Positions 1 through 6,581 of a stretch of 9,967 nucleotides of DNA are shown piece after piece; position 1 is the stretch's first letter, and the number at the start of each line of letters is the position of its first letter. A program made the translations under genes and the position numbers. The stretch spans positions 1 to 9,967 of the forward strand of contig JAKUTA010000032.1 of assembly GCA_022447885.1 (NCBI GenBank), written 5' to 3'. Below the pieces are notes generated by a model. The model was not told the DNA's origin. It worked only from the letters and a program-made list of their open reading frames with translations, and searched no databases. Source of the stretch: Candidatus Poseidoniales archaeon. Lineage in GTDB: Archaea; Thermoplasmatota; Poseidoniia; Poseidoniales; Thalassarchaeaceae.

Positions 1-2
1 CC

Positions 3-1379
3 GCGCACGAAGAGGAAATCAGCACCGTCTCGGTGTTCAATGACCAACTCTACGGAAGTGCGAGTTTCGTCCAACGTGGGAAAGGTACGCGACTGAGCAT
101 GGTCGGCATCCAGAACCACTCAAACCCCAAAATAAGGCTGCTCACCTGGCTGGAGATGGCGAAGCGCGGCTACTGGTTCTTCAGCTGGTCGAAGGGTTTC
201 GTCTGCACTGGAGTCGAACCTGCCCCACCTGTCGAGTGGCTTGCAGAAGCGCTGCGCGGCGCGCCTGTGGAATTCACCGAACCGGAGGGCGGCGGGGCAG
301 GCCTGTGGGTGAGCAAGGGGATGGATGTGGATGCGGTCGGCTCTGTCGGAACCGACCACCTGCTGTTGAAATTCACCAACGGGATCGACATCGCGCTGGC
401 GCTCTCCGACCTGCGCTCGCTCAAGGATTCCTTCGTCATATCCGCTGCGGCGACGATGGTGCCCACCAATGGCCTAGGTAGTCTGTTGCAGGCGGAGATC
501 CACTGCGCACCGGAAGGATTCGAGGGCGACATCCCAGATGCTGCCAGCGAGGCGATGGGAGCGGTTGTTGACCGCTGGCTCGGCCTCAATCTGGAAGACG
601 GGGTGCTGGCCGCGGACATCCACGACGCGTTCGCCACCCAGTTGACGGATGGCTACCTCATCGGGCGGCGTTACTTCCCTGCCGATGCCGGTGCCGAGTT
701 CATCGAGGAACTACAGGGAGGTACGCTGGAGAAGGAAGCGGTCGAGGCCCTGCTCGATGTGCTCGAGGACGGGATACGCGTCGATGCCAGCGGTGAAGGA
801 CATACGCTCGCCTCTTCGCTGGTGAGGCTGGAGACCGGTACCGCCAATTCACTGCTGACCGCCACCTGGGACGAATATGGGCTCGATCTGCTGGAATCCC
901 TGTTCGACATCACTGGTGACGAGGCAGAGCGGATACAGTCCAAGCAGGCACGCGGACGGGGATTCGGTAACTTCCTGCGCCGGCTCGACGAGCAGCAGAG
1001 CGGAGTGCGCAAGCAGCGTAAGTTCCCTTGGCGCGAGGGGGTGCTGCCGACCCCGCTCGACTTCGCCGACCAACTGGTGAGACGGGGACGCATCGACGGG
1101 TTGGGTCCGACTATCAGCATGGCGCGCAAGGCGAGCAGGGATGTCGACCTGGCGATGGGCTGGGCGTGGCTGGTGGTGCACGGCAAGGGCGAAGGCGAGG
1201 CGTGGCACTTCGAGCCCGACACCCGCGACAAGGGTGGCGACTGGGCGCCGCCGCTGGAACGATTGTGGGAAGCCGCTGAACAACTCCTGGAAGATGATGA
1301 TGGAGTGTCTGGCTACATCGAGGCGATGGAAGGATTGCGCCGAGCGACCGGCACGATTGCAGAGTTGCCCGAGCCGTGA
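3..1379 (+). CDS. Hypothetical protein, 5'-truncated by window edge
   Basis: I do not recognise this protein. The frame is open to the left edge (first full codon at 3), so the true start may lie outside; the first in-window start is GTG at 33, which has no clear ribosome-binding site. About 459 residues are visible. The N-terminal part has a Trp/Phe-rich stretch (GYWFFSWSKGF) and mixed hydrophobic and acidic segments. The middle has a basic, Arg/Lys/Gln-rich patch (around QARGRGFGNFLRR and RKQRKFPWREG). The C-terminus is acidic. I see no transmembrane helix, signal peptide or known catalytic motif, so it is probably soluble. Strong GC bias at third codon positions and a long uninterrupted frame support real coding, whereas the antisense frames are Ser/Arg/Pro-rich shadows. 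Its stop is 4 bases from the convergent stop of the gamma-lyase gene, with no obvious terminator between them. Function is unknown. Confidence 0.75.
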   Translation, partial: AHEEEISTVSVFNDQLYGSASFVQRGKGTRLSMVGIQNHSNPKIRLLTWLEMAKRGYWFFSWSKGFVCTGVEPAPPVEWLAEALRGAPVEFTEPEGGGAGLWVSKGMDVDAVGSVGTDHLLLKFTNGIDIALALSDLRSLKDSFVISAAATMVPTNGLGSLLQAEIHCAPEGFEGDIPDAASEAMGAVVDRWLGLNLEDGVLAADIHDAFATQLTDGYLIGRRYFPADAGAEFIEELQGGTLEKEAVEALLDVLEDGIRVDASGEGHTLASSLVRLETGTANSLLTATWDEYGLDLLESLFDITGDEAERIQSKQARGRGFGNFLRRLDEQQSGVRKQRKFPWREGVLPTPLDFADQLVRRGRIDGLGPTISMARKASRDVDLAMGWAWLVVHGKGEGEAWHFEPDTRDKGGDWAPPLERLWEAAEQLLEDDDGVSGYIEAMEGLRRATGTIAELPEP

Positions 1380-1383
1380 TTAG

Positions 1384-2553
1384 TCAACCGAGCGCGCGCT
1401 CGAGGTCGGCCCACAAGTCCACGGCGTCCTCGATGCCGACTGAGAGGCGGACGAGCCCGGGGGTCACACCCACCTCCAGACGTCGTTCCTCAGGAGTGGC
1501 GGCATGGGTCATCGACCAAGGGTGGTTGATCATCGAAGAGACGCTGCCGAGGCTCTCGGCAATCGGGAACAGACGAGATGCTGCCGCGAAGCGGCGGGCC
1601 CCCTCCTCGCCTCCCTCCACTTCAAGCGAGATCATCCCACCATAGCGTCGCATCTGTCGCTTTGCCACTTCATGGCCGGGATGATCGGGGAGTCCGGGAT
1701 AGAGCAGCTTGGTCACGGCCGGATGCTCGGCCAGCCGCTCGGCGAGGAATTCGGCATTGTCGCAGTGCCGCTCCATGCGCAGAGCGAGAGTGCGGATGCC
1801 ACGCAGCGTGAGGAAGCAGTCCAAGGGCCCCGGTACGGCTCCGATGGTGTTCTGCAGGAACGCAAGCCGCTCCGCCAACTCAACGTCGCGTACGATGATG
1901 CAGCCGCCGATCACATCCGAATGACCAGAGATGTACTTCGTCGTCGAGTGCACGACGATGTCCGCACCCAGATCGAGGGGGCGCTGCAGCAGCGGTGAGG
2001 CGAACGTGTTGTCGACCACCGCCAGCCAGCCACGCGCGTGTGCCTTGCCGGCGAGCGCGCTGATGTCGTGGATGTTCAGCAACGGATTGGTCGGCGTCTC
2101 CAACCAGAGCATCTTCGTGTTCTCCTGCGCCAACTCCTCGAGATCTCCTTCACCGAGGAAGGAGTAGGTCGTCTCGACGCCGAACCGGGAGAGCACGTCA
2201 TCGAACAGACGCCCCGTACCACCGTAGAGATCGGAGGCCGCGAGGATATGGTCACCCGCCTTGAGCAACTGCGTTATCGCCGAGATGGCTGCCATGCCGC
2301 TGCCGAAGGCGATGCCGTGTGCCGGCTCTCCTGGAGATTCGAGTTCGGCGATCGCCGCCTCGAGCGCCTCACGCGTCGGGTTCTGCGTGCGCGAGTACTC
2401 GTACCCGCTGTGCTCGGCGAAGTCACTCTGCACATAGGTGGCCGTCTGGAAGATGGGCTCGACCTTGGCACCGGTCACCTGCTCTGGTGAGGAGCCGGCG
2501 TGCACAGAGCGGGTGGAGTCGCCGATGTCGTCAAATCCCTCGTCGTCATCCAT
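1384..2553 (-). CDS. Cystathionine gamma-lyase / gamma-synthase family PLP enzyme
   Basis: A fold-type I PLP enzyme of the Cys/Met metabolism family, about 389 aa, the family's usual length. Visible motifs from the ATG at 2553: YEYSRTQNPTR (51-61, phosphate-contacting Tyr/Arg region), ASDLYGGT (106-113), ETPTNPLL (152-159), VDNTFASPLLQ (180-190) and HSTTKYISGHSD (202-213), with K206 the expected PLP lysine. The C-terminal ESLGSVSSMINHPWSMTHA and LVRLSVGIED blocks match gamma-lyase/gamma-synthase proteins such as Bacillus MccB. It probably cleaves cystathionine to cysteine, 2-oxobutyrate and ammonia, but gamma-synthase or O-acylhomoserine sulfhydrylase activity cannot be excluded. Next to a beta-synthase, the lyase role is favoured. 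The frame could begin at GTG 2562 or ATG 2559. ATG 2553 is preferred because GGGAG (2566-2562) lies 8 bases upstream, which places the start 5 bases past the upstream stop and implies translational coupling. Confidence 0.93.
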   Translation of the reverse strand: MDDDEGFDDIGDSTRSVHAGSSPEQVTGAKVEPIFQTATYVQSDFAEHSGYEYSRTQNPTREALEAAIAELESPGEPAHGIAFGSGMAAISAITQLLKAGDHILAASDLYGGTGRLFDDVLSRFGVETTYSFLGEGDLEELAQENTKMLWLETPTNPLLNIHDISALAGKAHARGWLAVVDNTFASPLLQRPLDLGADIVVHSTTKYISGHSDVIGGCIIVRDVELAERLAFLQNTIGAVPGPLDCFLTLRGIRTLALRMERHCDNAEFLAERLAEHPAVTKLLYPGLPDHPGHEVAKRQMRRYGGMISLEVEGGEEGARRFAAASRLFPIAESLGSVSSMINHPWSMTHAATPEERRLEVGVTPGLVRLSVGIEDAVDLWADLERALG

Positions 2554-2558
2554 GCGCA

Positions 2559-3614
2559 TCACTCCCAGTCATCCGGCTCGAACCCGTTGTCTCGGAGCCA
2601 GTCATCGTTGAACATCTTGCTGAGATAAGGATTGCCAGCATCGGGTAGGATGACCACCAGTCTGGCGGGCTCGCCGCGAGCGTCGGCCTCTCTGGCAACC
2701 TGCTCGGCCACCGCCAGTGCTGCCCCCGACGAACCACCGCAGAACAGACCCTCGCTGCGAGCAAGTCTACGTGCAGCTCGGAAGCAGGTCTCGTCATCGA
2801 CCTGGATGATCTCGTCGATGGTCGAGAAGTCGGTAGCAGCGGGAATGAAATCCTCTCCGAAACCTTCCACTTTGTAGGTGTGCGGCTCCCCTAGAGTTCC
2901 TTCATCGAACCACTGCTTGAGAATGGAGCCGACAGCATCGACGCCGATGTTTCGAGGGGCTGGCGTACCATCCCTTTCCGCGAGTTCGGCAAAAGCACGA
3001 GCGCATCCGGTGATCGTCCCTCCAGTGCCCATGGTGGCGATGAAATGGGTGAATTCACCCCCTGTCTGTGCCCAGATCTCGGGCCCAGTTTGCAGTTCGT
3101 GAGCCAGTGGATTGGCCATGTGTGAATACTGGTCTGGATACCAGGCACCCTCTATCTCGCGGGCAAGCCGCGCGGCCACTTCGTAGTACGAGCGCGGGTC
3201 TTCCTTGTCAACCGCAGTGGGGCAGACGTGAACGTCAGCACCAATCGCCCGCAGAAGATCTATCTTTTCGTTCGACATCTTATCTGGAATCGTGAATATA
3301 CAACGATATCCGCGCTGGGCGGCGACCATTGCCAGTCCGATGCCCGTGTTGCCGCTCGTCGCCTCGACGATGGTTCCTCCCTCCTTGAGCAGGCCTTCGG
3401 CCTCGCCGTCGAGCACCATCTGCAGGGCGATCCTGTCCTTGATCGAGCCGCCGGGATTACACCGCTCCAGTTTGGCCCAGATCTCTGAATCGCCGATGTC
3501 CGGGGCATATGAGTTGAGACGGATGAGAGGGGTGTTCCCGATCGCTTGGACAGCGTCAGCGTGCGCCCCCTGAGATGGGTCCATGGGCCACCGCTCGGGA
3601 GTTTTCGCTATCAT
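2559..3614 (-). CDS. Cystathionine beta-synthase core (cysteine synthase family)
   Basis: A fold-type II PLP enzyme, 351 aa. Motifs: IGNTPLIRL (25-33), NPGGSIKDR (53-61, K59 being the PLP lysine), EATSGNTGIGLA (84-95, substrate loop), MGTGGTITG (195-203, phosphate loop) and FCGGSSGAAL (291-300, with the serine that contacts the pyridine nitrogen). Beta-synthase rather than O-acetylserine sulfhydrylase is suggested by the PTAVDKEDPRSYY loop, IGVDAVGSIL, the YKVEGFGEDFIP segment and the LPDAGNPYLSKMFNDDWL ending, all of which resemble the catalytic core of cystathionine beta-synthases. It should condense serine (or an activated serine) with homocysteine to give cystathionine. There is no C-terminal Bateman (CBS-pair) domain and no heme-binding N-terminus, so no SAM-sensing module is present. 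An alternative start is ATG 3584. The gene lies 37 bases downstream of the methyltransferase and is coupled to the gamma-lyase. O-phosphoserine or O-acetylserine sulfhydrylase remains a possible alternative. Confidence 0.9.
   Translation of the reverse strand: MIAKTPERWPMDPSQGAHADAVQAIGNTPLIRLNSYAPDIGDSEIWAKLERCNPGGSIKDRIALQMVLDGEAEGLLKEGGTIVEATSGNTGIGLAMVAAQRGYRCIFTIPDKMSNEKIDLLRAIGADVHVCPTAVDKEDPRSYYEVAARLAREIEGAWYPDQYSHMANPLAHELQTGPEIWAQTGGEFTHFIATMGTGGTITGCARAFAELAERDGTPAPRNIGVDAVGSILKQWFDEGTLGEPHTYKVEGFGEDFIPAATDFSTIDEIIQVDDETCFRAARRLARSEGLFCGGSSGAALAVAEQVAREADARGEPARLVVILPDAGNPYLSKMFNDDWLRDNGFEPDDWE
2562..2566 (-). promoter_or_regulatory. Ribosome-binding site deciding the gamma-lyase start
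   Basis: GGGAG on the minus strand, inside the last codons of the beta-synthase gene. It is 8 bases from ATG 2553 but only 2 bases from ATG 2559 and overlaps or abuts GTG 2562, so it favours the 2553 start. Confidence 0.5.
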
Positions 3615-3617
3615 GGT

Positions 3618-3631
3618 TCGCCCGCGGGCGA
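3618..3631. repeat. 14-bp perfect palindrome upstream of the beta-synthase gene
   Basis: TCGCCCGCGGGCGA is its own reverse complement. It occupies most of the 37-base gap between the methyltransferase stop and the beta-synthase start, ending 3 bases before the ATG at 3614. It could be a dyad operator or a compact GC-rich RNA hairpin limiting translation or read-through. It lacks a U-tract, so it is not a standard intrinsic terminator. Confidence 0.55.
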
Positions 3632-3651
3632 GGGTGCGTGCGCGACTGCTC

Positions 3652-4626
3652 TCAGTCGAGTGTGTGGTAGCCGTAGACCCAGTGACTGCGATACTCGGAA
3701 TCCGACGCTGTGCCGGCCTCGCGCATGTTCGCGAGCACGGATGCTATCGCGCTGCGCACCGCTCGGTCACGCTCCTCGCCCTCGATGAGCGGGGCGGCTA
3801 TCTCAGACAGCCGCGGGACGAGGATGAAGCGTTCCGAATCATCATTGGAGAAGCCGACGACGTGGTCGCTGATCTCAGTGGAGAACCCCGCGGACTCGAA
3901 TGCATCCAGCATCACGTCGATGGAGAACGGTTCGGGGAATATGCGGTCGACGCGGCGCTCGGCTCGATGCGCATCGGTCTCCCCCATCTCGGAGAGCAGT
4001 GCCTGTCGTGCGGAGTCGTCTCTCAGGAGCTCGCGCACCGCGCGGTACGGGTCGTGGAGCAGGGATGCGTCGGCTGGCAGCATGTCGCTGTCGACATCGC
4101 CGCTGTCCCACACGAACACGCCGCCTTCAGCCAAAGAACCAGCGAACTGAACGCCTAGGTCTGGAAGTGCTTTTGTCGGCACGAGGTGCAGGGTGGAGGA
4201 TGAGAGGATCACGTCCACCTTGCGCCCATCGAGCATCTCTTCCAATCGATGGAAACGCGGTTTGCCCTCCTCGTTGGTGAACATCGAGAACACGAAATGC
4301 ACGTCATCCCGGTGGCCGAGCAGTTCTCTCGCCTTGCCGAACCAGGAGACCAGCGGGTCGACCAGCACCAACTCGATGGAGAGGTTGGCGGCGTCGGTGA
4401 GTTTCAGCAGTTCGATGGCGGACCCGCCCGTACCCGCTCCATAATCCACAACCAGTGAGCCTTGCTGGATATGTGGCATCGCCAACTCCAGCAGGTGGGC
4501 CACTGAGTCCTTGTGCCAGCCGGCCGGCCGGTCGACATCGCCGTCGAGATAGAGTGCTCGATGGTATGATTCGCCATCGGCGACCTCGGCGGGAGTGAGG
4601 CTCCCCGGCCTCCATCCTGTAGCCAT
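3652..4626 (-). CDS. Class I SAM-dependent methyltransferase
   Basis: A Rossmann-fold methyltransferase of 324 aa. Motif I is VVDYGAGTGGSAIEL (about 58-72), followed by the acidic second strand ELVLVDP and a later VDVILSSSTLHLVP block matching motifs IV/V. The C-terminal third (DMLPADASLLHDPYRAVRE onward) is helical and may form the substrate cap. The substrate cannot be read from sequence; the architecture suggests a small-molecule enzyme. The ATG at 4626 is supported by a strong GGAGG (4637-4633) 6 bases upstream. It lies directly upstream of the transsulfuration pair on the same strand, an order that recalls the Bacillus subtilis yrrT-mtnN-mccA-mccB operon, where an uncharacterised methyltransferase precedes beta-synthase and gamma-lyase. 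No S-adenosylhomocysteine nucleosidase is seen here. By inference it feeds homocysteine into transsulfuration. Confidence 0.85.
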   Translation of the reverse strand: MATGWRPGSLTPAEVADGESYHRALYLDGDVDRPAGWHKDSVAHLLELAMPHIQQGSLVVDYGAGTGGSAIELLKLTDAANLSIELVLVDPLVSWFGKARELLGHRDDVHFVFSMFTNEEGKPRFHRLEEMLDGRKVDVILSSSTLHLVPTKALPDLGVQFAGSLAEGGVFVWDSGDVDSDMLPADASLLHDPYRAVRELLRDDSARQALLSEMGETDAHRAERRVDRIFPEPFSIDVMLDAFESAGFSTEISDHVVGFSNDDSERFILVPRLSEIAAPLIEGEERDRAVRSAIASVLANMREAGTASDSEYRSHWVYGYHTLD

Positions 4627-4641
4627 TGGTCGCCTCCGCGG

Positions 4642-4836
4642 TCACATCACGGATAGCCCTTCGGGGGGTCCGAACCGCTCAGTTCCACCCCGCTCGCGCC
4701 TGCGCCTCCTCCAGCGTACGAGCAGCATGACCGCAAGCCCGAGCATCCCTGTGACCACCACGAGGGCGAGGACCGGCAGGAACACCGCGAGGAGCGAGCA
4801 GGCGAGACAAGCGCCCGCCTCTCCGGTTGATACCAA
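4642..4836 (-). CDS. Small single-helix membrane protein, hypothetical
   Basis: A 64-residue ORF starting with TTG at 4836. A short N-terminus is followed by a long hydrophobic run (about residues 10-40, two Cys near its start) and then a strongly basic patch RWRRRRRERGG, the pattern of a single transmembrane helix with a cytoplasmic C-terminal tail. I do not recognise a family. The opposite frame here is Ser/Arg/Thr/Pro-rich and looks like the shadow. The stop lies 15 bases before the methyltransferase ATG, so it is placed as the first gene of the minus-strand operon. The start is weak: no Shine-Dalgarno precedes TTG 4836, there is an in-frame TAG at 4866-4864, and a GTG at 4785 is the alternative. 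Real but short coding is likely rather than certain. Confidence 0.5.
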   Translation of the reverse strand: MVSTGEAGACLACSLLAVFLPVLALVVVTGMLGLAVMLLVRWRRRRRERGGTERFGPPEGLSVM

Positions 4837-4840
4837 TGGA

Positions 4841-5095
4841 TTGGCGAGCCCACCGGCGATCGACTACTCGGTATCCCGTGCCATCGAAGACATGATCGTC
4901 GATACATTGGCGCGGGATCGTCAGGTGCTGATGACGCTGCCCGAGGGGGATGTGGCGAGGATGTTGGAGAGGGAAGGAGTTCTGGAGGCGTTGCCGAGGG
5001 CTAATGTGCATCCGGACAGGGCAGGGGCTCTCAAGCATGCGGGGGAGATTATCGCACTTTTGAATACTGGGTCTACCGGTCGGCTCGGGGACTGA
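4841..5095 (+). CDS. Small hypothetical protein, start uncertain
   Basis: The frame is open from far upstream, but only the part from about 4841 looks coding: an acidic, amphipathic, largely helical sequence (for example SVSRAIEDMIVDTLARDRQ, then EGDVARMLEREGVLEALPRA and a final HAGEIIALL). The upstream part reads as the shadow of the minus-strand membrane protein. Possible starts are TTG 4841 (84 aa) or ATG 4891 (about 68 aa), neither with a convincing ribosome-binding site. No known domain is recognised; it looks soluble. It sits between the divergent sulfur genes, 88 bases before the persulfide dioxygenase gene on the same strand, and could be co-transcribed with it. Function unknown. Confidence 0.45.
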   Translation: MASPPAIDYSVSRAIEDMIVDTLARDRQVLMTLPEGDVARMLEREGVLEALPRANVHPDRAGALKHAGEIIALLNTGSTGRLGD

Positions 5096-5120
5096 GGGTG
5101 GCGGCTTGGACTGGCGCGCA

Positions 5121-5130
5121 TCAATATAGT
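5121..5130 (+). promoter_or_regulatory. Candidate TATA-like promoter element
   Basis: TCAATATAGT is the only AT-rich stretch in the GC-rich gap before the dioxygenase-rhodanese gene. Its position, about 55-60 bases before the GTG, would fit an archaeal TATA box or a bacterial -10 with a short leader. There is no well-spaced -35 (TTGGAC at 5106-5111 is only 13 bases away), so the call rests on composition and place. Confidence 0.3.
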
Positions 5131-5140
5131 ACCTGTGACC

Positions 5141-5161
5141 AGCCGGCCCGGTAGGGTGGCT
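5141..5161 (+). other. Possible leader hairpin before the dioxygenase-rhodanese gene
   Basis: AGCCG (5141-5145) can pair with TGGCT (5157-5161), including one G-T wobble, continued by CC/GG across one mismatch, with a five-base loop. It ends about 11 bases before the GAGGAG ribosome-binding site. It is short and imperfect and may be chance. Confidence 0.2.
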
Positions 5162-5171
5162 CAGGAAACCA

Positions 5172-5179
5172 GAGGAGAG
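5172..5179 (+). promoter_or_regulatory. Ribosome-binding site deciding the GTG 5184 start
   Basis: GAGGAGAG is a strong purine-rich Shine-Dalgarno with its GGAG 6 bases from GTG 5184. It supports the non-ATG start, and the resulting N-terminus ILKQYYLGCLAHASYLIGD matches the family's usual beginning. Confidence 0.6.
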
Positions 5180-5183
5180 ACCC

Positions 5184-6581
5184 GTGATATTGAAGCAGTA
5201 CTACCTGGGGTGCCTCGCACACGCGTCCTACCTGATCGGTGACGCAGACAGCGGTCGCGCTGCCGTCGTCGATCCGCAGCGAGACATCGACCAATATCTC
5301 GATGATGCCGAAGCAGCCGGCCTGACCATCGAAGCGGTATTCTTGAGTCACTTTCACGCCGATTTTCTGGCCGGCCATCTCGAGCTGAGAGATCGCGTTG
5401 GCGCCGCAATCTATCTGGGTGCCAGGGCGCAAGCGGAGTATGAGTTCACCGCCATGGATGATGGTCAAGTGTTGGAGTTGGGGAGTGTGAGACTGCAGGT
5501 ACTGTCGACGCCCGGTCACTCACCGGAATCGATATGCCTCCTGGTGTTCGATGGGGATGCGAACAAGACCCCTCATGCCGTGCTGACAGGTGACACCTTG
5601 TTTATCGGCGACGTCGGCCGGCCTGATCTGAGGGCATCGCTGGGGTGGACGGCCGAGGAATTGGGCGCTCTGCTCTACGACAGCATCCACGACAAGCTGC
5701 TGACGCTACCCGATGACACCCTGGTGTACCCAGCCCACGGCGCCGGCTCTCTGTGCGGTAAGAACATGAGCGAGGACACGGTGTCGACGATCGGGATCCA
5801 GCGGCAGTACAACTACGCGCTGCAGCCAATGACTTCGGAGGAGTTCATCCGCATTGTGTGCGCGGATCAGCCGGATACACCCGACTATTTCACCTACAAT
5901 GCCATCCTCAATACGAAACAGCACCCGACGTTGGAGGCCGCGCTCAGCCATGGCTTGAAGCCACTGACGATTGAGCAGGTCGATGAGCAGGCGGTTGCCG
6001 GTGCTCAACTTTTAGACACGCGCGAACCAGCAGATTTCGCCGGGGCACACCTGGTGGGGTGCCTGAACGTCGGACTGCAGGGCAAGTACGCGACCTGGGC
6101 CGGCACGCTGCTCAACACCGACGATTCGATTGTTCTGATTGCCGAGAGGGGACGTGAAGAGGAGGCTGCCATCAGACTCGGTCGCATCGGCTTCGACAAT
6201 GTAGCCGGCTTTCTGGATGGGGGCATGGAAGCGCTGGAAACCCGTCCAGACCTGGTGCGCCGGGTGGAGCGCATCACGGCGGGGTCGCTGAATGAAAAGC
6301 TAAGTGCTGAGTCCTCGACCATCATCGACGTGCGCGGTCCAGGGGAATTTTCCGAAGGGCACATTGCTGGCAGCATCAATGTTCCTCTGAACAAACTAGG
6401 AGAGTACCTCGAACAGGGGATCGAGGGCGAGCTCGTCGTGCACTGCGCCGGGGGGTATCGTTCGTCGATCGCGGCAAGTTTGATCATGCGCGAGTTGCCC
6501 GATGTCCCTGTGGCAGACCTCGTCGGTGGGCTCGAAGGGTGGGACGCCGCCGGACTACCGACTGTAAGGGAAGATGACTGA
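5184..6581 (+). CDS. Persulfide dioxygenase-like MBL hydrolase fused to two rhodanese domains
   Basis: A 465-aa fusion. Residues 1-250 are a metallo-beta-lactamase fold of the ETHE1/persulfide dioxygenase group: HFHADF (56-61, giving H56, H58 and D60), H112 in TPGHS, D137 in TGDTLF and H185 in YPAHGAGS. The single mononuclear iron site of this group oxidises glutathione or low-molecular-weight persulfide to sulfite. Residues about 262-360 form a rhodanese domain that lacks the catalytic Cys (IAERGREEEA where the loop should be), so it is probably structural. Residues about 367-462 form a second rhodanese with an intact loop HCAGGYRS, C421 being the sulfur carrier. This matches the CstB-like fusion architecture, expected to convert persulfide to sulfite/thiosulfate in the cytoplasm. 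The gene is divergent from the transsulfuration operon, whose enzymes can generate sulfide and persulfide. Its 3' end overlaps the MASE1 gene by 8 bases. Confidence 0.9.
   Translation: MILKQYYLGCLAHASYLIGDADSGRAAVVDPQRDIDQYLDDAEAAGLTIEAVFLSHFHADFLAGHLELRDRVGAAIYLGARAQAEYEFTAMDDGQVLELGSVRLQVLSTPGHSPESICLLVFDGDANKTPHAVLTGDTLFIGDVGRPDLRASLGWTAEELGALLYDSIHDKLLTLPDDTLVYPAHGAGSLCGKNMSEDTVSTIGIQRQYNYALQPMTSEEFIRIVCADQPDTPDYFTYNAILNTKQHPTLEAALSHGLKPLTIEQVDEQAVAGAQLLDTREPADFAGAHLVGCLNVGLQGKYATWAGTLLNTDDSIVLIAERGREEEAAIRLGRIGFDNVAGFLDGGMEALETRPDLVRRVERITAGSLNEKLSAESSTIIDVRGPGEFSEGHIAGSINVPLNKLGEYLEQGIEGELVVHCAGGYRSSIAASLIMRELPDVPVADLVGGLEGWDAAGLPTVREDD

Noticed and set aside
1380..1383. Terminator between the convergent genes at 1379 and 1384
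   Set aside because: Only 4 bases separate the stops, and I found no clear hairpin with a T-tract on either side.
4595..4840. Upstream part of the plus-strand frame ending at 5095
   Set aside because: Composition is Ser/Arg/Thr/Pro-rich and antisense to a better membrane-protein frame and to the methyltransferase start; only the part after about 4841 looks coding.
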